Numbered from the stretch's first letter, positions 17,695 through 25,971 are shown. The stretch is DNA of 64,000 nt from Limnobaculum parvum (GCF_003096015.2 NZ_CP029185.2:650501-714500), one strand, 5' to 3'. Notes: generated by a model not told the origin, from the sequence alone. A program made the numbers and translations.

Positions 17695-18979
17695 TTACGG
17701 GCCCCGTTATACTCTTTTTGATGTCGTAAAAAGGTGAAAGCATCCATTGGTACAGGGGGCGTTTCTCCAGAAACAGGGTGGTTTGCGCTTTCATTCCGCT
17801 GGTTAAACGCAGCTCTTTGTTGGCTAACATAAAGTGGTGGCTGTCCAGAGCGACGATAACTTTATAGTAAGACTGATCGGTGCCACCGCCTGCGGCACGA
17901 GGCGCGCTGTTGTAGGTGGACATTTCCTGAATGGAGGCAGGTACAGCCGAAACTGTTTGGACAGTTCCCGGAAATTGACCAAATTTCTGATAGGGGAAGG
18001 CATCATAGCGAATATTAATGCGGTCGCCAGGCGATACATAAGGCAGACTGTTGTTAGGCAACCAAAGCACTAAATAATAGGCGTTAATACTGGTTGGAAT
18101 TAATTGTGCCAAGCTATCACCCGGGTTAACCATTTGCCCTTCGGTGACGCTCAGTGACTCTATTTTACCGTCGCTGGGAGCATTAATAATTAACATCCCA
18201 GCCGCGTCGGCCTCGGTAAGCTGGCGCTGTAATTCATTAAGTTGATATTGGTATTGTGCAATTTGGTTATCAAAGTCTGCTGCACTGGTGGTGAGTTCAC
18301 TTTGCAGATTGCTGATCTTCAGGTTTTCCTGAATGATTTGGGTATTTAATGCTTGATATGAGCTTTGCTGTTGGTAATAGAGATAACGCTGGTTGTTAAA
18401 CTGCTCTTTATTCACCAGACCTTGCCGCTGATATTCCTCATAGTTTTTCATGCTTTGGCGCATCTCTTCCACGCCCTTGGCGGCATTATTGACCAGAGAT
18501 TGTGACTTCTTATTGGCGTCTTCGGATTGAGCTATTTGCTGTTTTATATTTTCTTGCGTTGCCTGCTTATTTTTTTCCAGCTTGGCAATAATGCCTTCAA
18601 CGTGAACGAGTTGTTTTTCAATAGCCTCTGTTGTGTGAATAGTGACATTACCCGAACGAGCAATACGACTCACATCCAACTGATATAGGGCCGTACCTTT
18701 AGTGACTTCAACGCCAGCATCAACCAACAGCTTTGAAATAAACCCTTGCTGTGGCGCAAAGATATTAATGGCCCGAGGTTGAGTGACTATCTCACCATTA
18801 ACGTTGATACGGCGAGTATAGTTGCCGAAGGTTAATGATATGATTAAAACGATGACGAAGAATGCGGAGGCACAGGCAATAATCCATGCGGGATAGCCGG
18901 TAATCAGTAGTGCGGTACCTGCCCACTTGGCTTTTTGATGTTCTATCGCTTCCTGGCGAAATAAACGACGTTTATCCAT
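17687..18979 (-). CDS. HlyD/CvaA-type membrane fusion protein
   Basis: This 430-residue periplasmic adaptor of a type I exporter has one N-terminal membrane helix (about 28-52), a biotinyl-lipoyl-like half motif after it (I-N-V-N-G-E-I-V), long coiled coils rich in Gln/Lys/Glu (about 120-260), and a second lipoyl/beta-barrel region (N-A-P-S-D-G-K-I-E-S-L-S-V). It bridges the ABC transporter to an outer-membrane TolC protein encoded elsewhere. It is first in a two-gene exporter unit with the C39 ABC gene, overlapping it by eight bases, and lies 110 bases downstream of the peptide gene. Confidence 0.9.
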   Translation of the reverse strand: MDKRRLFRQEAIEHQKAKWAGTALLITGYPAWIIACASAFFVIVLIISLTFGNYTRRINVNGEIVTQPRAINIFAPQQGFISKLLVDAGVEVTKGTALYQLDVSRIARSGNVTIHTTEAIEKQLVHVEGIIAKLEKNKQATQENIKQQIAQSEDANKKSQSLVNNAAKGVEEMRQSMKNYEEYQRQGLVNKEQFNNQRYLYYQQQSSYQALNTQIIQENLKISNLQSELTTSAADFDNQIAQYQYQLNELQRQLTEADAAGMLIINAPSDGKIESLSVTEGQMVNPGDSLAQLIPTSINAYYLVLWLPNNSLPYVSPGDRINIRYDAFPYQKFGQFPGTVQTVSAVPASIQEMSTYNSAPRAAGGGTDQSYYKVIVALDSHHFMLANKELRLTSGMKAQTTLFLEKRPLYQWMLSPFYDIKKSITGPVNG

Positions 18980-19044
18980 GTCTGTGTATCCTGATTGTCG
19001 TTTAAGACATCATGGTGATTTAGGCGAAGAAAATAAAAAGTAAA

Positions 19045-19070
19045 AATGAGAGGCAATAGTGCCTCTCATT
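19045..19070 (-). terminator. Partial terminator between the peptide gene and the exporter genes
   Basis: A perfect 11-bp stem AATGAGAGGCA/TGCCTCTCATT with a 4-base loop is followed on the minus strand by a T-rich tail. It lies 20 bases past the peptide stop and 66 bases before the adaptor ATG. This layout would give high peptide and lower exporter expression if readthrough occurs (inference). Confidence 0.75.
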
Positions 19071-19089
19071 GTACTGTAAATAATAACGA

Positions 19090-19326
19090 TTACTTACGAG
19101 CGAACAGGCTGCTGATGTTCTTCAGAAAGCTGCCGAATACGCTAATGCTAGCTTCAACAACTTGACCGATACCAGCGCCTAATTTGGTGCCAGCAGCAGT
19201 TGCTGTGTTGCCTTTAGTTGCTGCATCAACAACAGCACCGATACCTGTACCTAAAGCTGCACCAGCATCAATAATGAAACCAGCACCAGATACTTCTTCT
19301 ACTTCATGGTTGTGTAATTCACGCAT
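19090..19326 (-). CDS. Microcin-like peptide precursor with double-glycine-type leader
   Basis: This 78-residue peptide has leader M-R-E-L-H-N-H-E-V-E-E-V-S-G-A-G, which matches the class II microcin leader pattern (M-R-E/T-L, then E-L/V, then V-S-G-A/G, as in microcins V, L and N). Cleavage after Gly-Ala would leave a mature peptide of about 63 residues. The mature part is rich in Gly/Ala with repeated G-x-G-x-V/I stretches, has no cysteines, and ends in an amphipathic basic tail (S-S-L-F-A-R-K). Such features suit a membrane-active bacteriocin. AAGGAT precedes the ATG. A C39 exporter lies directly downstream. No immunity gene is seen beside it, so a non-bacteriocin exported peptide remains possible. 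Confidence 0.75.
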   Translation of the reverse strand: MRELHNHEVEEVSGAGFIIDAGAALGTGIGAVVDAATKGNTATAAGTKLGAGIGQVVEASISVFGSFLKNISSLFARK

Positions 19327-19813
19327 TGTAAAAATCCTTATTTAAAAGCGATAAGTAAATACTTATTGTTTAATTGATGAGCTAATGCTTATAAATAAGT
19401 TTATTAACTAAATCTATAAGATATTGCTTATCGACGGTGATGCTAATAGCTAAAAAGAGGAATGTCAATTAACTGAATTAATTACACGTTCTATTCTAAT
19501 TCATTTAATTTATTGGTTTTTTTAGAATGTCAATTACATTATTTTTTTATTTTATATATGTCGATTATTCTAATTGCTCATTTGTTTCTTTATATATTTA
19601 TCATGATGATTTTAATCATAATATTTTATCAATTTTTTCTGTTAATGTTTATTAATGTCTTATGTTAATTTGAAGTCGTTTTATTATCGAGTTAGAAGAC
19701 CGACTAATTGGCCATATTTAATAAAATGGCAGTTACACCGAATTATTTACAGGGTTCGGGACGGGAATATAAATGTTGTATCGGATTGATGAAATATTGG
19801 GATATTTGAATCG
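19327..19813. other. AT-rich non-coding stretch upstream of the microcin-like gene
   Basis: About 490 very AT-rich bases. The promoter of the peptide gene should lie here. I saw no convincing immunity gene or RNA gene, though very short frames cannot be excluded. Confidence 0.5.
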
Positions 19814-20005
19814 TTGTGTGAGCGTACTACATCAAATCAGACTGACCCGTTAGAGGCTCTAGCGAACAAGCGCGCTTTGGATGGGCTGATTATTAGTTTT
19901 ATTTTTCTGTTGTTAATGTTGTTTCTGCTTGGGGACTACGCGCTTTTTTCTGAGAAAATGTTTATTTTAGCGAGTATAGATGGGATGCTCTATTCATCGA
20001 ACTGA
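19814..20005 (+). pseudogene. Probable decayed fragment of a GGDEF (diguanylate cyclase) gene
   Basis: The frame contains Q-T-D-P-L-E-A-L-A-N-K-R-A-L-D. This is very close to the start of GGDEF domains (T-D-P-L-T-G-L-A-N-R-R-A-L-D). What follows has the hydrophobic pattern but not the D-x-D-x-F-K or G-G-D-E-F residues, and it stops after 63 codons. There is no ribosome site and the first codon would be TTG. It is best read as a relic beside the tRNA gene. The alternative, a small membrane protein such as an immunity protein (hydrophobic run I-I-S-F-I-F-L-L-L-M-L-F-L-L), cannot be fully ruled out. Confidence 0.45.
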
Positions 20006-20136
20006 AAGATCCGTAATCGGCCCCAAATTTTCTGGATATATAGAGGTAAATCAAAACGCATTAAGAAAGGTTTTTACGCCAATCTGCTAAATTCAATATA
20101 AATATAGATTCATAAGGAAGCATAAAAAAGGAAAAA

Positions 20137-20212
20137 TGGTGCCCGGACTCGGAATCGAACCAAGGACACGGGGATTTTCAATCCCCTGCTCTACCGACTG
20201 AGCTATCCGGGC
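20137..20212 (-). tRNA. pheV: tRNA-Phe (anticodon GAA)
   Basis: A 76-base tRNA reads on the minus strand from GCCCGGATAGCTC to an encoded CCA. The anticodon arm is GGGGATTGAAAATCCCC with anticodon GAA, and the T arm is GGTTCGATTCC. The acceptor stem GCCCGGA/TCCGGGC is perfect. Its position next to the mltC-yggX-mutY region matches E. coli pheV, a classical island integration site. The 3' end faces the RTX/microcin region. The symbol is inferred from context. Confidence 0.95.
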
Positions 20213-20558
20213 AGTGGAGCGACATTAAACCGGATTACGTGTCGAAGGTCAAATACTTTAAACCAGTAAGGCTATAAAACTGAGCTAACTGTTTTTTTTT
20301 CCACCAGTTCTGTTATTAACTTGATGATTTAGTCAATGTCAGTGAAGCAACATTCGCCATATTTCAGGCTCGGGTTGCTAATCATAATTGGTCAGTAGCC
20401 TGTATACTGCACAATCAGAATGATAACAGTAAGTTATTATTGGTGGTGGTTGACGCCTGATTAGCACATTGATGTTAATGCAATATCCGCTAATCTAATC
20501 ATAATGAAACATCAACAGGCATTTGTCCTGCGCGATATAAGATGGAAACCCATAACAT
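20213..20558. other. Intergenic region between tRNA-Phe and marC
   Basis: These 346 bases must carry the tRNA promoter (minus strand) and the marC promoter (plus strand). I see no coding frame or clear operator. Confidence 0.5.
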
Positions 20559-21239
20559 ATGACTGATGTACTGCAAATTTTGCACTTGATTGGGCTTGGC
20601 CTAGTGTTGCTACTCCCATTAACCAATCCTTTAACGTCGGTGGCACTGTTTCTCAGCTTGAGCGGAGATATGAGCCGTGAAGAGCGTCATCATCAGGCGA
20701 TGATGGCCTCATTCTATGTGTTTTTGATTCTGGTGATCTCGTTTTTCTGCGGTGAGTTGGTGATGCGGCTGTTTGGTATCTCGATTCCCGGTTTGCGTAT
20801 TGCCGGTGGGTTAATCGTGGCCTACATCGGTTTCAGAATGCTGTTTCCTCCAGCGCATCAGCCTACGCCAGAAAAGATAGAGGGTGAAGAGGCAAAGGTA
20901 TTGAAGCCCACCGCTCAAAGTATCGCTTTTGTTCCTATTGCGATGCCGAGCACCGCCGGGCCGGGTACCATTGCGATGATTATCTCTGCGGCATCAACCT
21001 GGCATCAGGCTGGTAACTATAGCGCGTGGGTGGTTTATATTACCGTTGTGTTAACGGCTGTCATATTATCTTTGGTACTGTGGGGCTGCTTACGAAGCTC
21101 TGATTTGATTATGAAAGTCGTAGGTAAAAGCGGTATCGAAGCTATCTCTCGGGTTATGGGTTTCCTGCTGGTATGTATGGGAATACAGTTTATGATCAAT
21201 GGTGTATTTGAGCTGATTAAAACCTATCCGGGGACATAA
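20559..21239 (+). CDS. marC: MarC-family inner membrane protein
   Basis: This 226-residue protein has six predicted membrane helices and closely follows E. coli MarC. Landmarks are L-L-P-L-T-N-P-L-T-S-V-A-L-F near the N-terminus, I-S-I-P-G-L-R-I-A-G-G-L-I-V-A, A-M-P-S-T-A-G-P-G-T-I-A-M-I-I-S, and G-I-E-A-I-S-R-V-M-G-F-L-L-V-C-M-G near the end. A polar loop lies at about 105-125. The molecular function of the family is unsettled. It is a single gene with the start ATG at 20559. A second family member (YhgN type) is at 46073. Confidence 0.9.
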   Translation: MTDVLQILHLIGLGLVLLLPLTNPLTSVALFLSLSGDMSREERHHQAMMASFYVFLILVISFFCGELVMRLFGISIPGLRIAGGLIVAYIGFRMLFPPAHQPTPEKIEGEEAKVLKPTAQSIAFVPIAMPSTAGPGTIAMIISAASTWHQAGNYSAWVVYITVVLTAVILSLVLWGCLRSSDLIMKVVGKSGIEAISRVMGFLLVCMGIQFMINGVFELIKTYPGT

Positions 21240-21404
21240 TCTATTTAATCCCAAAGAGTTAATTTGTTACATGAGTAACTAATTTGTTTGTTACGGTAAA
21301 GGCGCGTTGAAAGCCCCTTTCATGAGCGATACTATAGGCTCACTTTAATCATATTTGTCGATCGGAACGACAAAATAGACCTCAGATAAATACGGGAAGA
21401 TGTC

Positions 21405-21980
21405 ATGGAGAAGTGTCAACAGTGTGGGAATATGTCGGTAAATGACAACAATGATTGCGTTGTCTGTGATGAGTCGGCATCAGTAAACCCTTATGCAGTT
21501 TCTACCGCGATTACCGATAGTTTTCCTATCGATGATATTTCCTCTTCCCCTGAAGCAGAGGAATATTCAAAAATATTTGTTGGTAACAGATACTACTCTT
21601 TCTTTCCCTATGGTCGTGACATACCTAAACGCTGGAACTGGGCGGCATTCTTTATCGGCGTATTCTGGTTTATTTATCGCAAAATGTATCTGTATGCTGC
21701 GATTTATCTGGGGCTTGGCTTACTGTTGACTGGCATTCAGTCAATGTTGGGCGTATCCGAGATTATTGCTAACGTTATTAGTATTGGAATGGGCGTTGGG
21801 GCAGGTATTTGGGCGAATCGTTTGTATAAACAACATATGGATAAGAAGATTGCCGAAACGTTAGCCGTAGCCCAAAAATCAGAAATTATCCCGGCGCTGA
21901 AAGCCAGCGGTGGTACCAATCTTGTTGGGGCACTGGTTGCGCTTGGTATTCTGTGTGCCATTATCGCTATGTTGATGTAG
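21405..21980 (+). CDS. DUF2628-type membrane protein with N-terminal zinc ribbon
   Basis: This 191-residue protein has two C-x-x-C pairs at the N-terminus (C-Q-Q-C and C-V-V-C, a small zinc ribbon), then a polar linker. The DUF2628-like region has the aromatic signature R-W-N-W-A-A-F-F-I-G-V-F-W-F-I-Y-R-K and three or more membrane helices. It looks like an inner-membrane protein of unknown role. Its transcription would end at the palindromic terminator that an IS now splits. Confidence 0.65.
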   Translation: MEKCQQCGNMSVNDNNDCVVCDESASVNPYAVSTAITDSFPIDDISSSPEAEEYSKIFVGNRYYSFFPYGRDIPKRWNWAAFFIGVFWFIYRKMYLYAAIYLGLGLLLTGIQSMLGVSEIIANVISIGMGVGAGIWANRLYKQHMDKKIAETLAVAQKSEIIPALKASGGTNLVGALVALGILCAIIAMLM

Positions 21981-22034
21981 GTGATGGGAATTTAACCGAT
22001 ACAGTTCCATCATATTAAAAATGCCGCATACGCG

Positions 22035-23346
22035 CTGAGGGATCCCCACAAAATCAGCGCTAATAAACCAACACCATACTCTGGTAGGTTTTGGCGAGAT
22101 GATTAAGAACAGTGCTCAGTACTGTTCGTCTTAAAATTAGCGGTGAGTGTCGCAAGACATTCTCCGCTAATGTCAGATAAGAAATTACCCGCCGCGATTT
22201 AATACTGTTGGCCTGGTATCTCAGATGTAACCCTCTATTTTCAGCGTGATAGCCAATAAGCCACAACACTATTGTGCTCAGTGTTGCCAGCAGGCTCAGT
22301 ACCCTCATTCTGCCCGCCGAACGGCTGTAACTGGCTCGCAGGCCGAACCCAAAGCGTTCGCTTTTCTCATCCCGAAAGTTCTGCTCTATCTGCATACGAC
22401 GACTGTATAACTTCATGATTTCACGTGGCTTAAAATCATTCGTGTTGCTGAAAATAAGCCAAGGTTCTCTTGCTGCGTTACGGGCGTCATTTACCTGTGA
22501 AAGCCTTGTGGGTCGGCAACGGGAACGTTTGTAGTGCCTCCCTTTTGACGCTTTTTTATGAAGGTAAAAATGACCGTCACACCGGGCATATTCGGCCCGC
22601 GCAAGCGTACCCGGCCCCAGATATTCTGGTTTGCTGCTGGCCTGTAATTCCTGACGCCTGAACCAGTATTCTCCTTTGCTGTCTAGGCGCATCTGAATAT
22701 TGCCTCTGACACGGCCGATAAAATCCCATCCGAGTGACTGGATATGCCGGAACCATGCATTCTGAAAGCCTGCATCTGTAACGATAATAACCCTGGCCTT
22801 TGGGTTCACGGCTCCGGCAAGGGCATCAAGGAAAGCTTTCTGTATCTGTGAGTTCTGCTGTTTTTCTGAGGAAACAATCCAGCTTAACAGGGGAAGTGAA
22901 CGTCCGTCACAAAGCAGACTGGCACGAAGCACATGATATTGCTGAGAAGGATAACCGCTCCAGTCAACCGCAATAACACACAGCGATAATTTTTGGGTCA
23001 GCATGGTGATAATACCTTTGAAAATAAGAGGGATATCACGATGAAGTGATTCATTACCCAGCAGACGGTCAACTCGTTTGATTTTATTTTTGACCTGAGC
23101 CGCACCGGGTAAATAACGGCCAATACTGGTCAGCGTCAGTGATGCACCGCTGATTAAGGCAATAGTGGCATCCAGCAGAGCATTTTGTCGGTATTTGTGA
23201 GATGGGGATAGAGCATCGCGGAAAAACTTCTGACATACTTGGTAAACAGGCATAGAGGTGATCTCATTGAATTGATAGCACAATCAGTAGATCACAAAAC
23301 TCTATGCCTGTCTTTTTTTACCTGCTCATTACTGGGGATTCCTCAG
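22035..23346 (-). mobile_element. IS4-family (IS10-like) insertion sequence
   Basis: The element is about 1312 bp with ends CTGAGGGATCCCCA and, read inward from the right, CTGAGGAATCCCCA. These resemble IS10 ends (CTGA, then ATCCCC). It is flanked by the 10-bp direct repeat CGCATACGCG at 22025-22034 and 23347-23356. The target was the loop of a terminator hairpin. It carries one transposase gene and looks intact. Confidence 0.92.
22060..23253 (-). CDS. IS10-like transposase
   Basis: This DDE transposase of about 397 residues belongs to the IS4 family. The family Y-R-E-K signature is present (Y-S-R-R-M-Q-I-E-Q-N-F-R-D-E-K), as are the catalytic Asp in A-V-D-W-S-G-Y and Asp in I-V-T-D-A-G-F-Q. 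The N-terminal part aligns by eye with IS10 transposase (L-T-S-I-G-R-Y-L-P, then K-I-K-R-V-D-R-L-L-G-N). The ATG at 23253 has GAG nine bases upstream. A TTG at 23283 in frame would add ten residues and give an M-C start like IS10. Confidence 0.9.
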   Translation of the reverse strand: MPVYQVCQKFFRDALSPSHKYRQNALLDATIALISGASLTLTSIGRYLPGAAQVKNKIKRVDRLLGNESLHRDIPLIFKGIITMLTQKLSLCVIAVDWSGYPSQQYHVLRASLLCDGRSLPLLSWIVSSEKQQNSQIQKAFLDALAGAVNPKARVIIVTDAGFQNAWFRHIQSLGWDFIGRVRGNIQMRLDSKGEYWFRRQELQASSKPEYLGPGTLARAEYARCDGHFYLHKKASKGRHYKRSRCRPTRLSQVNDARNAAREPWLIFSNTNDFKPREIMKLYSRRMQIEQNFRDEKSERFGFGLRASYSRSAGRMRVLSLLATLSTIVLWLIGYHAENRGLHLRYQANSIKSRRVISYLTLAENVLRHSPLILRRTVLSTVLNHLAKTYQSMVLVY

Positions 23347-23380
23347 CGCATACGCGGCATTTTTAATGGTAGCGATATCT

Positions 23381-24799
23381 TTAGATCAGAAAAAATATCA
23401 CCGTCAGTATCAGGAACAGTGGTATCAGAATACCGAACGACCACTTCATGTAGCCAAAAAAGCTTGGCATCGCGATACCGCTTTGAGTGGCAATACTCTT
23501 CACCATAAAGTTTGGTGCATTACCAATGTAGGTTAGCGCACCCATAAACACAGAACCCATCGAGATTGCCAGCAGCGTTTGCTGTAGTGGCCCCATGAGT
23601 GTAGTGGCATCACCGGCGGCCAGATTAAAGAACACCAGATAGGTCGGTGCATTATCCAGAAATCCAGACAGTGCACCGGACAGCCAGAAGTACATAGCGT
23701 TGATGGGTGCGCCCTCGGGATCGGAAACGATGGCAACCAACCCGGCCATATGGCCTTCTTGTCCTGCCCGCAGGATAGCCAATACCGGGCCGATAGTAAT
23801 AAAGATACCGGCGAACAGCTTGCCGACTTCCAGAATCGGTTCCCAGCTAAACTGATTGGCAGAACGAACCTGCTTCGCGGTTAATATCATCGACAGTGCG
23901 GCAATCACCAATAGCAGAATGTCACGAGTGATGTTCTGCAATTCTATATGTACACCCAGCACGGAGAACGCCACGGCAGATTTCCAGAAACCGGAGAGTA
24001 AAACGCTGCCAACTACCGCTAACAGCAGAATAAAATTAAATTTACCGTACAGGCGTAATTTAGAATCAGGCGTTGGATCGTGCGCTTCAATCTCGTCTTC
24101 ACGCTTGTAATAGTGGCTGTCTACCAGATAGAACAGCGTAAGCAATACCAGCGTACTGATTAAAACTGGCAGCAGCATATGCTTGGCAGTCCAGAAAAAA
24201 TCGACGCCTTTCAGAAAACCGATAAACAGTGGAGGATCGCCTAGCGGTGTAAGCCCTCCGCCAATATTCGCCACCAGAAAAATGAAGAAAATAATCACGT
24301 GCACTCGATGTTTGCGATTATCGTTTGCTCTGATAAGAGGGCGGATCAGCAGCATGGCTGCACCCGTGGTTCCCATCAGCGAGGCAAGAATCGCCCCAAT
24401 GGCGAGTAGAGCCGTATTTAGCTTAGGCGAACCGTGCAGGTTACCTTTAACTAAAATGCCGCCAGACACGGTAAACAGGGCGAACAGCAAGATAATAAAA
24501 GGAATATATTCTGCCAGAATGGCGTGGGACACTAATCCTATACTGGTGCCCATGCCGAAAGTGATGGTAAATGGAATAAGAAACAGCGCTGACCATAAGG
24601 CGGTGATTTTACCGAAATGGTGATGCCAAATAGTTGGGATCAGCAATGGACACAGTGCAATCGACAACAGAATACCAACAAATGGAATACCCCATCCCAG
24701 ACTCAGTGTTGAACCATCAATATCTGCAGCAAAACTGGCGGCAGGTATCATCAAGCCAGACAAAAGGCATAATAGTTTGAATAATAGTGGACGGGACAT
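23381..24799 (-). CDS. nhaD: NhaD-type sodium/proton antiporter
   Basis: This 472-residue inner-membrane antiporter exports Na+ in exchange for H+. It has an N-terminal hydrophobic signal-like segment (L-L-C-L-L-S-G-L-M-I-P-A-A-S-F-A) and about a dozen membrane helices. Family landmarks are G-T-T-G-A-A-M-L-L-I-R-P, N-I-G-G-G-L-T-P-L-G-D-P-P-L, F-L-D-N-A-P-T-Y-L-V-F and T-Y-I-G-N-A-P-N-F-M-V-K. The start at 24799 is chosen for CGGAGC upstream and for the signal-like N-terminus. It is absent from this region of E. coli. It now ends 35 bases from the IS10-like element, with only half of its terminator left nearby. Confidence 0.88.
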   Translation of the reverse strand: MSRPLLFKLLCLLSGLMIPAASFAADIDGSTLSLGWGIPFVGILLSIALCPLLIPTIWHHHFGKITALWSALFLIPFTITFGMGTSIGLVSHAILAEYIPFIILLFALFTVSGGILVKGNLHGSPKLNTALLAIGAILASLMGTTGAAMLLIRPLIRANDNRKHRVHVIIFFIFLVANIGGGLTPLGDPPLFIGFLKGVDFFWTAKHMLLPVLISTLVLLTLFYLVDSHYYKREDEIEAHDPTPDSKLRLYGKFNFILLLAVVGSVLLSGFWKSAVAFSVLGVHIELQNITRDILLLVIAALSMILTAKQVRSANQFSWEPILEVGKLFAGIFITIGPVLAILRAGQEGHMAGLVAIVSDPEGAPINAMYFWLSGALSGFLDNAPTYLVFFNLAAGDATTLMGPLQQTLLAISMGSVFMGALTYIGNAPNFMVKSIATQSGIAMPSFFGYMKWSFGILIPLFLILTVIFFLI

Positions 24800-25078
24800 T
24801 AGCGGTTGCTCCGGTAACCAACATATCAAAGTGAAAAAAAGTTTCAGTATTTGAGCAAATATCAGGTGCTCATGTCAAAGTACGTGATACTCCCGGCGTT
24901 TACTGGTGAAGGATATAGTTCGTTAATCATAACAATTGGTAAAATATATGACTTGATGAGATGAACGCTTTGGAATAATTCGATCTCTACCTGTTAGAGA
25001 TAATCTATTTACAACGCGTTCCCGTGATTTCTTATAAATAAAAAGCAATGCGTGAATGAACGCTCTGTTGGGTTTATA

Positions 25079-25804
25079 TCAATCAATGATATTGATATCG
25101 ATAGCGCTATAAGAGCCGTCTGGCAACATTATCAGTGTCATATCCGCTTGTTGACTATTATTTAACACGCGTTGAACATTAAGACCGTCTGAATTTTCAA
25201 AGAAGTTTTCTGCATCCTGATAGCTTAACCCACCTTTCATCTTTCGCTCAATCAGACGCTGCTTCAGGCTCTCTATTGGGCTACCAATAAAAATACTGTA
25301 ATCGCACAGGGTAATCAGTTCCTGCCAGCCGGGCTCTTTGAGTAATAACCAACTGCCTTCAATGACCAGAATAGGGGATATAACTTCAATGGCGTTATGT
25401 ACCGGATCGTGGAGATTCCGGTCGTAAGCTGGCCAACGGGCATCAGATTGCTGCAATGTCGCTATATAATCTTTCAGCAAACCCAGATCGAAGGTTTCTG
25501 GTGCACCCTTACGGGCCCGAAGATTATGCTCATCCAGATAGCTGTTATAGCGATGAAAACCGTCCATTGGCAGACCTTGCAGGTCTTTTAGTGACATATC
25601 CTGACGGGATAGGATTTGCCAAAAGCTGGTTAGGGTTGACTTACCAACGCCGGGTGGCGCAGCAAGAAAAACGATCAGACGTTGTTTTTTGCGTCGTTGG
25701 AATTCAGTCAGCATCCGCAGCAAAGGCAGATGAAGATCCCGTATATCCTTATCAGGAAATGTGGCGATATAGCTAAGGCCATTAACATCCAATTCCACAT
25801 TCAT
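25079..25804 (-). CDS. yggC: YggC-like P-loop kinase (uridine/pantothenate kinase superfamily)
   Basis: This 241-residue cytoplasmic protein has Walker A A-P-P-G-V-G-K-S-T-L near residue 50, then L-P-M-D-G-F-H-R-Y-N-S-Y-L, K-G-A-P-E-T-F-D and W-P-A-Y-D-R-N-L-H-D-P. It matches E. coli YggC closely. The pattern resembles phosphoribulokinase/uridine kinase folds, so it should phosphorylate a sugar, nucleoside or similar small molecule. The substrate is unknown. Monocistronic; ATG at 25804 after AAGGA. Confidence 0.85.
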   Translation of the reverse strand: MNVELDVNGLSYIATFPDKDIRDLHLPLLRMLTEFQRRKKQRLIVFLAAPPGVGKSTLTSFWQILSRQDMSLKDLQGLPMDGFHRYNSYLDEHNLRARKGAPETFDLGLLKDYIATLQQSDARWPAYDRNLHDPVHNAIEVISPILVIEGSWLLLKEPGWQELITLCDYSIFIGSPIESLKQRLIERKMKGGLSYQDAENFFENSDGLNVQRVLNNSQQADMTLIMLPDGSYSAIDINIID

Positions 25805-25939
25805 CAGTATATTCCTTTAATACTGTTGTGACGGAGAGCATTCTAGCGTCACGGGTTTGGTTGTTGAGTGATGGATAAAACTTAAATAGAGTAATATCAG
25901 GTTTGCGCGGCTAGTGATGATGGCACGAACCTATTCAAA

Positions 25940-25971
25940 AAAACCGGCAATATTTATTATCCACCGGTTTT
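25940..25971 (-). terminator. Terminator of the mutY-yggX-mltC operon
   Basis: Stem AAAACCGG/CCGGTTTT is followed on the minus strand by a run of seven T. It lies just past the small membrane-protein gene. Confidence 0.8.

Larger units (their letters stand above)
22014..23367. terminator. Bidirectional terminator interrupted by an IS10-like element
   Basis: Left half ATTAAAAATGCCGC (22014-22027) and right half GCGGCATTTTTAAT (23354-23367) are exact complements. With the element and one 10-bp duplication removed they make a 14-bp stem with a 4-base loop and T/A tails on both sides. It would serve the convergent DUF2628 and nhaD genes. Confidence 0.85.

Noticed and set aside
1..20136. A second copy of the tRNA-Phe 3' end marking an island attachment site
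   Set aside because: No copy of the tRNA 3' segment was found on reading the left 20 kb. The distal boundary may be outside the window or lost.
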